Assembly (NCBI GenBank): GCA_910588895.1
Contig: CAJUSS010000175.1
Coordinates: 1-6,358, forward strand
DNA length: 6,358 nucleotides
DNA from: an uncultured Lachnospiraceae bacterium
Lineage (GTDB): Bacteria > Bacillota > Clostridia > Lachnospirales > Lachnospiraceae
Direction of reading: 5' to 3'
Part shown: positions 1 through 5,679 of the stretch, in pieces
Numbering within the stretch: position 1 is the stretch's first letter
Layout of the letters: each line of letters starts with the position of its first letter
Notes under the pieces: generated by a model
Databases searched by the model: none
What the model was told of the DNA's origin: nothing
The model's input: the letters and a program-made list of their open reading frames with translations, nothing else
Translations under genes and position numbers: made by a program

Positions 1-1
1 C

Positions 2-550
2 AACGGTTCTCGCTCCTTTTATTCGTCAAAGCCACTGGCCAGCCTGGGGGATCTAAAAGGACAGGTGGTCCGTACCCAGGAATCGGCGCTGATGATGGGA
101 TTGATGGATGCTCTGGGAGCCAACCCCACACCGGTGGCCTATTCAGAGGTGTATTCGGCGCTGCAGACCGGCGTGGTGGATGCCGCAGAGAACAGCGTTG
201 CGTCTTATGCTTCTACCGCTCACTATGAGGTGGCACCGAACCTGATGCTGGACTGCCATGTCTATGAACCGGACCTGCTGATCATGAGCCGGCAGATCTG
301 GGACGAGCTCAGTGCGGAGGATCAGGAGATCCTGCGGCAGGCAGCCCAGGAATCAGTAGTCTATGAGCGGGAGATCTACGAGGCCTATGAGGCAGAGGCC
401 TTAAAGAAGGTGACTGATGCCGGCGTAGAGGTCACGGAGATGACTCCGGAAAAACAGCAGGAGTTCGTGGATGCCACAGCTTCTATGGCAGAGGAATTTT
501 GCGGGGACTATATCCAGGATGTGGAGGAACTCCGCGGGATGCAAAAGTGA
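2..550 (+). CDS. dctP: TRAP transporter solute-binding protein, DctP family (C-terminal part, 5' end outside window)
   Basis: Extracytoplasmic substrate-binding subunit of a TRAP transporter, which captures a (usually carboxylate-bearing) solute and delivers it to the DctQM membrane complex. The frame is open from base 2, so the gene starts upstream; 182 residues are visible. Recognisable DctP blocks, in visible numbering, are the opening GSRSFYSS and DLKGQVVRTQES around residues 17-28, where Arg24 sits at the position of the conserved arginine that salt-bridges the ligand carboxylate. Next come GANPTPVAYSEVYSALQTG and VVDAAEN, where Asn64 is the usual conserved ligand-contact asparagine, then HYEVAPN, and a helical acidic C-terminal tail ending DVEELRGMQK. 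The signal peptide and first lobe are not visible. It is followed by dctQ and dctM in the usual P-Q-M order. A GTG at 65 could be mistaken for a start, but it lies inside a conserved block, so this is a 5'-partial gene. The ligand cannot be assigned; the family call is secure. Confidence 0.95.
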   Translation, partial: NGSRSFYSSKPLASLGDLKGQVVRTQESALMMGLMDALGANPTPVAYSEVYSALQTGVVDAAENSVASYASTAHYEVAPNLMLDCHVYEPDLLIMSRQIWDELSAEDQEILRQAAQESVVYEREIYEAYEAEALKKVTDAGVEVTEMTPEKQQEFVDATASMAEEFCGDYIQDVEELRGMQK

Positions 551-566
551 TGCGGACAAAAGAAGG

Positions 567-626
567 GCGGCATGCTGCCGCATATGGCCGTGATCGATGA
601 ACGATGGGGCCGCAGACAGCGGCAGC
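567..626 (+). promoter_or_regulatory. Structured dctP-dctQ intercistronic spacer with competing hairpins
   Basis: Three pairings can be read directly: 567-572 with 576-581 (GCGGCA/TGCCGC, 3-nt loop), 609-613 with 619-623 (GCCGC/GCGGC), and a long-range 8-bp pairing of 574-581 with 619-626 (GCTGCCGC/GCGGCAGC) that excludes the other two. GGCC at 586-589 and 608-611 could extend the long-range form. No U-run follows, so this is not an intrinsic terminator. By inference it is an mRNA stabilising or processing element that keeps binding-protein mRNA more abundant than permease mRNA, as is common in transporters. Confidence 0.4.
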
Positions 627-634
627 TATCAGAG

Positions 635-640
635 AGGAGG
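635..640 (+). promoter_or_regulatory. Ribosome binding site of dctQ, fixes the start
   Basis: A perfect AGGAGG ends 6 nt before the ATG at 647. The in-frame ATG at 572 has no such site and would add non-conserved arginine-rich residues ahead of the first membrane helix, so 647 is preferred. Confidence 0.8.
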
Positions 641-646
641 AGGGAC

Positions 647-1171
647 ATGTCCCGGCTTTTACAGAGAGTCTGCAGCTTTTTCAATATCTTGTATCACATT
701 TTTCTCATATTTGCCTGTTTTGTGCTCTTGGCGATCGTGCTGATCGTCAGCGCGCAGGTAGTGGCCCGGCAGGCGCTGGGGACATCGATCCGCTGGAGCC
801 AGGAGGTGGCGCTTCTCCTTATGGTCTGGATGGCCTTTATCACCTGTGCTGTGGGGGTAGAACGAGGACTCCATATCAGCATCGAGATGTTCCTGGCCAG
901 GTTCCCGGAGCCCTTTAGGAAGCTGATGGATCAGGTCAACTGGATCCTGGTCATACTGACGGGGCTCCTCTTTTTGTACTATGGCAGCATCCAGACCATG
1001 TCTACAACATCGTCCACTCTGCCGTCCACAGGCTGGCCCAAGTGTACGATGTATGTGATCATCCCGGTCAGTGGTTTTTTTATCGTTTATTTTGGCTTCC
1101 TTAGGCTTTTTCGAAAGGAAGAATGGATGCCGAAGCCTATATTTTTTGAAAAGGAGGGAGAAAACGGATGA
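647..1171 (+). CDS. dctQ: TRAP transporter small permease, DctQ family
   Basis: Small four-helix membrane subunit of the TRAP transporter, partner of DctM in the cytoplasmic membrane. The protein has 174 residues, typical for DctQ. Hydrophobic segments lie at about 15-37, 52-70, 97-115 and 134-153. The family signature follows the second segment: RWSQEVALLLMVWMAF (49-64), then ERGLHISIEMF (72-82) with the conserved His76 and Glu80. The TLPSTGWP segment (124-131) just before the last helix is also typical. The C-terminus is basic, then charged (FRKEE...). The start at 647 is chosen because an AGGAGG lies 6 nt upstream. The TGA stop overlaps the dctM ATG in ATGA, giving a 4-bp overlap that implies translational coupling. 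Nothing looks truncated or mutated. Confidence 0.93.
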   Translation: MSRLLQRVCSFFNILYHIFLIFACFVLLAIVLIVSAQVVARQALGTSIRWSQEVALLLMVWMAFITCAVGVERGLHISIEMFLARFPEPFRKLMDQVNWILVILTGLLFLYYGSIQTMSTTSSTLPSTGWPKCTMYVIIPVSGFFIVYFGFLRLFRKEEWMPKPIFFEKEGENG

Positions 1172-2469
1172 TCGATACTGGGATCGCGGCCGGACTGCTG
1201 ATCGGCTTGTTCTTCATCATGATCTTTCTTAAGATCCCCATCACCTTTGCGCTCTGCGTTTCTTCAGCTGTGACGATGCTCTATTGCCGTGTCCCGCTGA
1301 TGAGCCTGGTCTCCCAATATGCCAATGCCGTCAATTCCTTTACCCTCATGGCGATCCCTTTCTTCATGCTGGCTGGCGAACTGATGGGAGAGGGCGGGAT
1401 ATCGGATCGTCTCCTGAACACAGCCACAGCCTGCGTGGGCCACATCAAAGGCGGGCTCTGCCATGTCAATGTGCTGGCTTCTATGCTCTTTGGATCCATG
1501 TCCGGATCTGCCGTAGCAGATGTCTCTTCTCTGGGTTCGATCGAGATCCCCATGATGGTGGATGGAGGCTACGACCGGGGATTTTCCACGGCATTGACAG
1601 TTGCCTCTGCCTGCCAGGGCATCTTGATCCCGCCAAGCCATAATATGGTCATGTTCTCTCTGGCGGCAGGCGGTTTTTCCATCGGAGCTCTGTTCATGGG
1701 CGGGGTGGTCCCAGGTGTCATGCTGGGGATCCTTTTTATGGTCGTGTGCTACTTTATCTCGATCAAACGGGGGTATCCCTGCGGACAGCGGACTCCTATG
1801 AAGGAGCGGATGAAGATCATCGCCCGGTCGATCCCAGCGCTCTTGACCGTGGTGATCATCTTAGGAGGCGTGCTCAGCGGAGTGTTCACAGCGACGGAAT
1901 CAGCCGCGATCGCATGTATCTGGGCATTCCTGGTATCTGCGTTCGTGTATAAGGAGCTGAAGCCCCGACAGATCCCTAAGATCTTGCTGAAATGCACCTT
2001 AGACCTGGCTATGGTCTATGCCCTCACAGGGGCGGCCGGAGCCTTCGGGTTCATGATGAGCTATCTAAAGGTCCCGGCTATGCTCACCAACTTTTTATTA
2101 GGGATATCCAGCGATCGATATATCATCCTGCTCATCATCAATATCATGCTCCTGGTCCTGGGCTGTTTCATGGATATGGTCCCGCTGATCCTTTTATGTA
2201 CGCCGATCCTTCTGCCGGTGGTCCGCGATCTCGGCATGTCCACCACCCAGTTCGGGGTCATGATGCTGTATAACCTGTGCGTAGGTCTTTGTACCCCGCC
2301 GATCGGAGGCGCGCTGTTTGTAGGGTGCTCTGTGGGCAAGGTCTCCATAGAAGACGCGACCAAGGCGCTGATGCCTTTATACATAACGATGCTGGTAGGG
2401 CTTGTGCTGGTCACCTATGTCCCGGCGGTCTCCACATCCTTGCCGATATTGCTGGGTTACTCGATCTAA
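1168..2469 (+). CDS. dctM: TRAP transporter large permease, DctM family
   Basis: Large channel-forming membrane subunit of the TRAP transporter, 433 residues, the normal length for DctM. It is almost entirely hydrophobic, with roughly 12 membrane segments. Family hallmarks are NSFTLMAIPFFMLAGELM (56-73), FGSMSGSAVADVSSLGSIEIP (about 108-128), the first re-entrant hairpin GILIPPSHNMVMFSLAAGG (151-169), VPGVMLGI (181-188), TATESAAIA (241-249) and the second hairpin LCVGLCTPPIGGALFV (370-385). The ribosome binding site AGGAGG at 1152-1157 lies inside dctQ, 10 nt before the ATG. The first hairpin reads PPSHN rather than the more familiar PPSIPM form, which suggests a particular DctM clade and may affect substrate or ion handling. 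No convincing hairpin plus U-run follows the stop, so transcription may continue towards the lipase gene. Confidence 0.95.
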   Translation: MIDTGIAAGLLIGLFFIMIFLKIPITFALCVSSAVTMLYCRVPLMSLVSQYANAVNSFTLMAIPFFMLAGELMGEGGISDRLLNTATACVGHIKGGLCHVNVLASMLFGSMSGSAVADVSSLGSIEIPMMVDGGYDRGFSTALTVASACQGILIPPSHNMVMFSLAAGGFSIGALFMGGVVPGVMLGILFMVVCYFISIKRGYPCGQRTPMKERMKIIARSIPALLTVVIILGGVLSGVFTATESAAIACIWAFLVSAFVYKELKPRQIPKILLKCTLDLAMVYALTGAAGAFGFMMSYLKVPAMLTNFLLGISSDRYIILLIINIMLLVLGCFMDMVPLILLCTPILLPVVRDLGMSTTQFGVMMLYNLCVGLCTPPIGGALFVGCSVGKVSIEDATKALMPLYITMLVGLVLVTYVPAVSTSLPILLGYSI

Positions 2470-2536
2470 GGGGGATGTTTGGAAAAGAAAAGTAAAAAGA
2501 TCAAAAAAGCAGGGGGTGGATGGATCCGCACAAATG

Positions 2537-2545
2537 TGGTAAGAT
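2537..2545 (+). promoter_or_regulatory. Extended -10 promoter of the lipase gene
   Basis: TGGTAAGAT forms an extended -10 element (TGn + TAAGAT at 2540-2545). The -35 area (about 2517-2522, TGGATG) is weak, which is common with extended -10 promoters. The surrounding AAATGTGGTAAGATGAT (2532-2548) matches 16 of 17 bases of the promoter before the yhcH-family gene (5599-5615). The expected transcript start is about 2552. The element sits 70-80 bases before the lipase ATG, in the dctM-lipase gap. Confidence 0.55.
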
Positions 2546-2553
2546 GATAGGAG

Positions 2554-2579
2554 CTTTGCACAACGACCTTTGTGCAGAG
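2554..2579 (+). promoter_or_regulatory. Leader hairpin or operator-like inverted repeat before the lipase gene
   Basis: TGCACAA (2557-2563) and TTGTGCA (2570-2576) form a perfect 7-bp inverted repeat around CGACCT. As RNA the stem extends to 10 bp (2554-2563 with 2570-2579, including one G-U pair). It would lie at the very 5' end of the transcript. It could be an mRNA 5' stabiliser or a protein operator just downstream of the promoter. A further GCACAA copy lies 30 bp upstream at 2528-2533. No U-run follows, so it is not a terminator. Confidence 0.45.
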
Positions 2580-2617
2580 GCTATGGATATCGATCGAAAG
2601 AAAAAGGGGTGTTTTTT

Positions 2618-3985
2618 ATGAGATATCTCAGACGGATCATCTACATACTGCTGCTGGCGGCCATGGCGGACTATATCCCTTTATGGATGCTGGTCTTGCG
2701 GCCCCTGATACAAGCCACTTTTTCGATGCTCCCCTGGCTGCCGCTGCTGGCGGTGTTCCTTTTTATCAACCTTTTCCCTCTCCAGGGCACTGCGCCTACC
2801 CGGCAGATCCGGCAGCTGGCGGCAGGGTGCGAGCTGCTGCGGCTGTTTATGGCGGCCTTTGCCCTGTCCATGTGCGTTCAGCTGCTCTGGATCTGTCTAT
2901 GGGTCCTGCCCGCCATCATAGAAGGACGGGGGGGCTGGTGGCGCCTGGTCCTTCTGGACGGAGCGGTGGTGTTCTTCTCTCTGGGGATCCTGTTCTGGAG
3001 CGGGATGATCCGGGTGTACCTCACCTCTGTCCAGCTGGGGGTCAAGCATCGGGTGCTGGCGGCGATCTGCGGCTGGATCCCTTTTGTCAACCTCTGGTAT
3101 CTGGCAAGGATCATCCGGATCACCGGGGATGAGGTGCGCTTTGAGACGGAAAAATGGGAGATCGATCTGGTCCGTGCAGAGAGTGGGATCTGCAGGACGA
3201 GATACCCGCTCCTGCTGGTCCATGGGGTGTTCTTCCGGGACTTCCGCTATCTGGACTACTGGGGCCGGGTCCCCAAGGAGCTGATCCGCAACGGAGCCAG
3301 CGTCTACTATGGGCAGCAGCAGTCTGCCGCGTCGGTGGAGGAGGGCGGAAGGGAGCTGGCTTTGCGGATCCGGCAGATCGTGGAGGAGACCGGCTGTAAA
3401 AAAGTGAACATCATCGCCCACTCCAAGGGCGGGCTGGACAGCCGGGCCGCGATCTCCCACTGGGGGATGGCGCCCTATGTGGCCAGCCTGACCACAGTCA
3501 ATACGCCTCATCGAGGCTGCATCTTTGCCGAGTATCTGTTGGGCCGGGTGCCGGAGATGGTCCAGCACAGGGTGGCCGCGGCTTACAATGCCGCCCTGCG
3601 GATGCTGGGAGATACGGCCCCGGATTTTCTGGCAGCGGTGACGGATCTGACGGAGAGCGCCTGCGCAGCCCGGAACGCGGTGACCCCGGATGCGCAGGGG
3701 GTGTTGTATGAAAGTGTCATGTCTTACTGTAAAAAAGCCCAAAACGGGAGATTTCCCCTGAACATGACCTATCCGGTGGTCCGGCATTTTGACGGCCTCA
3801 ATGACGGGCTGGTATCGGTGGAGTCTGCCAGATGGGGAGAAAAGTACACCTTGCTGGAGCCTAAAGGAGAGCGGGGGATCTCCCATGCCGATATGATCGA
3901 TCTGAACCGGGAGAACATCCATGGCTTTGATGTGCGGGAATTTTATGTAGGGCTGGTAGCAGACTTAAAGCGCCGGGGCTATTGA
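2618..3985 (+). CDS. Membrane-anchored alpha/beta-hydrolase, triacylglycerol lipase-like
   Basis: Predicted lipase/esterase carrying its own membrane domain; 455 residues. The first ~170 residues hold four or five hydrophobic segments (about 6-28, 38-56, 74-100, 111-132, possibly 145-165). The C-terminal half (about 195-450) is a lipase-type alpha/beta-hydrolase. RYPLLLVHGVFFRD (195-208) is the oxyanion-hole region. VNIIAHSKGGLDSR (263-276) is the nucleophile elbow with Ser269, in A-H-S-K-G form like lipases with Ala in the first elbow position. TVNTPHRG lies at 293-300, NDGLVSVESARWGE (395-408) supplies the likely Asp396, and ISHADMID (421-428) the likely His423. The catalytic machinery therefore appears complete. 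The start at 2618 is chosen because AAGGGG at 2604-2609 lies 8 nt upstream and the hydrophobic N-terminus begins there; a longer reading from 2570 would start inside the leader hairpin. The gene has its own promoter and terminator. The substrate is unknown: membrane lipid, acylglycerol or another ester. Confidence 0.85.
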   Translation: MRYLRRIIYILLLAAMADYIPLWMLVLRPLIQATFSMLPWLPLLAVFLFINLFPLQGTAPTRQIRQLAAGCELLRLFMAAFALSMCVQLLWICLWVLPAIIEGRGGWWRLVLLDGAVVFFSLGILFWSGMIRVYLTSVQLGVKHRVLAAICGWIPFVNLWYLARIIRITGDEVRFETEKWEIDLVRAESGICRTRYPLLLVHGVFFRDFRYLDYWGRVPKELIRNGASVYYGQQQSAASVEEGGRELALRIRQIVEETGCKKVNIIAHSKGGLDSRAAISHWGMAPYVASLTTVNTPHRGCIFAEYLLGRVPEMVQHRVAAAYNAALRMLGDTAPDFLAAVTDLTESACAARNAVTPDAQGVLYESVMSYCKKAQNGRFPLNMTYPVVRHFDGLNDGLVSVESARWGEKYTLLEPKGERGISHADMIDLNRENIHGFDVREFYVGLVADLKRRGY

Positions 3986-4001
3986 GCCGGGCGCTTTTTT
4001 T
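3969..4001 (+). terminator. Intrinsic terminator of the lipase gene
   Basis: The outer stem AGCGCC (3969-3974) pairs with GGCGCT (3990-3995) and the inner stem GGCT (3977-3980) pairs with AGCC (3985-3988), with a small internal loop and a 4-nt apical loop, followed by a run of seven T (3995-4001). The stop codon lies in the hairpin. Read from the other strand, the same hairpin is followed by only three T, so it would be a weak terminator for the convergent MATE gene. Confidence 0.85.
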
Positions 4002-4069
4002 GTTGCGGGATATCTTGATGAGAGGCGTTAAGAGATGCCTTTTTTGGGAGCATTGCAGATAGGACCAGG

Positions 4070-5383
4070 TCAGTGCGGGGAACGGATGGAGAAGAGATAG
4101 AGTGCGATCCCGATGACCATGACGATCCCTTCCGCTGCCGGATAGGTCAGCCACACGCCCGGCATCCCCAGGAGGCGTGCCAGGAGGACAGCTACAGGCA
4201 GGATCACGAACAGCCCCCTGGCCAGGGAGATGATCTGGGCGGGCAGAGGTTTTGCCACGGAGGCCATATACATAGAAAGGATGATATTGACCCCGGCAAA
4301 GGGCATGGCGGTAAAATAGAGCGTTAAGCCGGTGGTCCCGATCTGCTGCAGCTGCAGATCCCCCTCTCGGTTAAAGAGTCCTACGATCGGATCGGCCAGG
4401 GTCAGGAAGGCCAGGTAGATGCAGAAGGAGAGGAGCAGCGAGGAGACGATGGCATACCGCAGGACCTGCTTCATAGATGTTTTATCGCCTTTTCCGCAGG
4501 CCTGGCTGGCGATCGGCTGCATCCCCTGGGCGATCCCGGTATAGATAGCGGTGACCACCAGGGACAGATTGGCGGTCACGCCGTAAGCGGCCACGCCCAC
4601 ATTGCCCGCCAGGCCCAGGATGAGGATATTGAAGACGATCATCACGATGCCGGAGGCGACCTCCGTGATGAGGGAGGGGATCCCAAGGGAGATGACCGGC
4701 AGGAGGGTCTTGGAAGAAAAGGCAGTCCGCCGGTAGGAAAAATGGTCCTTCTTTTGGAGAAAATGCCAAGACAAGATGCACAGCCCGATGATCGGTGCGA
4801 AACCGGTGGCCAGCACTGCACCGGCGATCCCCATGTGCAGAGGGAAGATGAAGACATAGTCCATCAGGATATTGGCAAAGCTGCCGGTCAGCATGGCGGC
4901 CATGGATAACTGCGGCCCGTTATCGTTCCGCACAAAGCAGATGAGGATATCGTTCATCAAAAAAGCCGGGGAAAAGAGCAGGAGGACCCGTAAGTAGGTC
5001 CTGGTCATGGCAAAGATATCCCCTTCTGCCCCTAACACGGCCGCGATCGGCCCGGAAAAGAAGAGCCCCAGCCCCACGAACGCTGCGGCCAGCACCGCGG
5101 CCCCGTGGAGGACATGGGAAAATACCTGGTCCGCAGTCTGGTCCGCCCGCTGTCCCCGGAAGATCGAATACCGGGTGGCCCCGCCCATCCCCAAAAGGAG
5201 TCCGCAGCCGTGGATAAAGCTGTAGACAGGGATCGCCAGGTTCAAGGCCGCCAGCCCGTCGGCTCCCAGCCCCTGGGCGACGAAAAAGGTATCGGCTAAG
5301 ATATAGCAGGACAGACCGATCATCCCGCAGACATTGGATAGGGTATAACGGAAAAACTCTTTTATTGTGGTTTGTGCGCTCAT
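4070..5383 (-). CDS. MATE family multidrug/cation efflux transporter
   Basis: Polytopic inner-membrane antiporter of the MATE (multidrug and toxic compound extrusion) family, expelling organic cations, drugs or metabolites using a Na+ or H+ gradient. The protein has 437 residues and about 12 hydrophobic segments in two homologous halves. Typical features are the N-terminal helix with LADTFFVAQGLG (29-40), GLLLGMGGATRYS (61-73), the CFVRNDNGPQLSM region (149-161), and in the second half IPSLITEVASG (235-245) and GMQPIASQACGKGD (287-300). The sequence resembles the NorM/DinF/MepA-like branch common in Clostridia. The start at 5383 is chosen because a perfect AGGAGG (5396-5391) lies 7 nt upstream and the conserved helix begins a few residues later. 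The frame stays open to 5476, but the extra 31 residues are polar and lie over leader hairpins. The gene converges with the lipase gene and diverges from the yhcH-family gene. Regulation by leader attenuation is suggested by the upstream structures. The substrate is unknown. Confidence 0.9.
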   Translation of the reverse strand: MSAQTTIKEFFRYTLSNVCGMIGLSCYILADTFFVAQGLGADGLAALNLAIPVYSFIHGCGLLLGMGGATRYSIFRGQRADQTADQVFSHVLHGAAVLAAAFVGLGLFFSGPIAAVLGAEGDIFAMTRTYLRVLLLFSPAFLMNDILICFVRNDNGPQLSMAAMLTGSFANILMDYVFIFPLHMGIAGAVLATGFAPIIGLCILSWHFLQKKDHFSYRRTAFSSKTLLPVISLGIPSLITEVASGIVMIVFNILILGLAGNVGVAAYGVTANLSLVVTAIYTGIAQGMQPIASQACGKGDKTSMKQVLRYAIVSSLLLSFCIYLAFLTLADPIVGLFNREGDLQLQQIGTTGLTLYFTAMPFAGVNIILSMYMASVAKPLPAQIISLARGLFVILPVAVLLARLLGMPGVWLTYPAAEGIVMVIGIALYLFSIRSPH

Positions 5384-5390
5384 CACAGCT

Positions 5391-5396
5391 CCTCCT
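5391..5396 (-). promoter_or_regulatory. Ribosome binding site of the MATE gene, overlapping an upstream stop codon
   Basis: Perfect AGGAGG, 7 nt before the ATG at 5383. It directly follows a run of seven U in the transcript. The TAG stop of the possible leader ORF (5397-5395) shares its bases, so a terminating leader ribosome would sit on this site. Confidence 0.8.
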
Positions 5397-5499
5397 AAAA
5401 AAATATGCCGGTCTCCCTGTCTTCTATGGCCTGATGACAGAGGGTCCGGCGCTGATAGTCCCTTACCCGGCGGCAAGGGACAGCGGTGTCTTTATGCAT
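5395..5499 (-). CDS. Possible 34-residue leader peptide upstream of the MATE gene
   Basis: A short ORF begins ATG at 5499, after GGAGG at 5507-5503, and ends at the TAG at 5397-5395 that merges with the MATE ribosome binding site. The spacing from GGAGG to ATG is only 3 nt, shorter than usual, and part of that site can pair with CTCC (5516-5513). The peptide begins MHKDTAVPCRRVRDYQ and ends RETGIFF; it is polar and arginine-rich with two cysteines and is not a known protein family to me. It spans both leader hairpins, so its translation would necessarily alter their folding. Firmicute antibiotic-resistance and efflux genes are often controlled by such leader ORFs. It may equally be a chance ORF over a riboswitch-like RNA. 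Confidence 0.3.
   Translation of the reverse strand: MHKDTAVPCRRVRDYQRRTLCHQAIEDRETGIFF
5397..5450 (-). terminator. Attenuator-like hairpin with U-run in the MATE leader
   Basis: On the minus strand GCCGG (5450-5446) pairs with CCGGC (5411-5407) and CTGTC (5440-5436) pairs with GACAG (5421-5417). Two or three further C-G or G-U pairs are possible between them, with an apical loop of about 14 nt. AUA and then seven U (5403-5397) follow the stem. This has the form of an intrinsic terminator, yet it stands in front of the MATE ribosome binding site, 14 nt before the start codon, not after a gene. The natural reading is a conditional terminator (attenuator). The ligand or signal is not identifiable. 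Confidence 0.6.
5450..5485 (-). promoter_or_regulatory. Upstream leader hairpin, candidate anti-terminator or sensor element of the MATE leader
   Basis: On the minus strand GTCCCTT (5481-5475) pairs perfectly with AAGGGAC (5464-5458) around a 10-nt G/C-rich loop. An outer CGCTG (5485-5481) can pair with CAGCG (5454-5450). The last base of that outer stem (5450) is also the first base of the terminator stem, so the two compete at their junction. The loop contains CCGG and GGGT, which could pair with CCGG (5449-5446) or ACCC (5445-5442) in the terminator 5' arm as a pseudoknot or anti-terminator. I do not recognise a known riboswitch class in it. Confidence 0.4.
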
Positions 5500-5568
5500 G
5501 CTCCTCCAAAAAGGAGTGGTCGCGGCGATCTGTGGATAGTAACGTTCTAAGTTGAAAAAAGGCAAAAA

Positions 5569-5580
5569 TTTGTATACAAA
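5569..5580. promoter_or_regulatory. Perfect 12-bp palindrome TTTGTATACAAA, candidate operator
   Basis: The palindrome is exact over 12 bases. It covers the predicted -10 of the MATE promoter and lies just upstream of the -35 area of the yhcH-family promoter, so a bound regulator could control both. GTATAC-centred palindromes are seen as operators of several repressor families, but the sequence does not say which. No regulator gene is present in the window. Confidence 0.4.
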
Positions 5581-5599
5581 CACTAGTAATCTAATGCAA
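5571..5599 (-). promoter_or_regulatory. Candidate promoter of the MATE leader
   Basis: On the minus strand TTGCAT (5599-5594) and TATACA (5576-5571) are separated by exactly 17 nt. The agreement with consensus is partial (TTG at -35, TATA at -10). Transcription would start near 5564, giving a leader of about 180 nt that includes both hairpins. It overlaps back-to-back with the yhcH-family promoter. Confidence 0.4.
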
Positions 5600-5603
5600 A
5601 ATG

Positions 5604-5612
5604 TGCTAAGAT
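5604..5612 (+). promoter_or_regulatory. Extended -10 promoter of the yhcH-family gene
   Basis: TGCTAAGAT is an extended -10 element with TAAGAT at 5607-5612. The -35 area near 5584-5589 is poor. AAATGTGCTAAGATGAT (5599-5615) differs at one base from the lipase-gene promoter at 2532-2548. The expected transcript start is about 5619, leaving a leader of about 60 nt. Confidence 0.55.
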
Positions 5613-5625
5613 GATGGTACAACAT

Positions 5626-5656
5626 GGGCGCAGCACGAGCGTGCAGGGGAGCGCCC
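5626..5656 (+). promoter_or_regulatory. 5' leader hairpin of the yhcH-family mRNA
   Basis: GGGCGC (5626-5631) pairs with GCGCCC (5651-5656), and inside it GCAC (5633-5636) pairs with GTGC (5641-5644) with loop GAGC. The hairpin lies within about 10 nt of the predicted transcript start and ahead of the ribosome binding site (5661-5670), leaving that site free. This fits an mRNA-stabilising 5' structure; an RNA or protein binding site is an alternative. Confidence 0.45.
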
Positions 5657-5679
5657 GAAAGAAAGGAAGGTATCGTATC

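Noticed and set aside
572..646. Longer DctQ start at 572
   Set aside because: It has no ribosome binding site, lies in hairpin-forming spacer sequence, and would add 25 residues unlike DctQ N-termini; AGGAGG directly precedes 647.
2470..2530. Possible terminator for the TRAP operon after dctM
   Set aside because: The stretch is A- and G-rich but shows no stable hairpin plus U-run; also an ATG at 2476 gives only a six-codon ORF.
2897..3922. Long 341-codon minus-strand ORF opposite the lipase gene
   Set aside because: It is a codon-bias shadow: the plus strand encodes a complete lipase domain with its catalytic motifs, while the antisense product is proline/histidine/arginine-rich with no recognisable family and no ribosome binding site.
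4023..4046. AGGC...GCCT followed by six T after the lipase terminator
   Set aside because: The stem is only 4 bp with a 10-nt loop; at best a weak backup terminator, so not listed as a feature.
5384..5476. 31-residue N-terminal extension of the MATE protein
   Set aside because: The polar extension covers the attenuator hairpin, and a perfect AGGAGG lies 7 nt before the internal ATG at 5383.
5365..5555. Plus-strand ORFs of about 60 codons over the MATE leader
   Set aside because: They are antisense to the leader hairpins and the MATE start, without ribosome binding sites or recognisable products.
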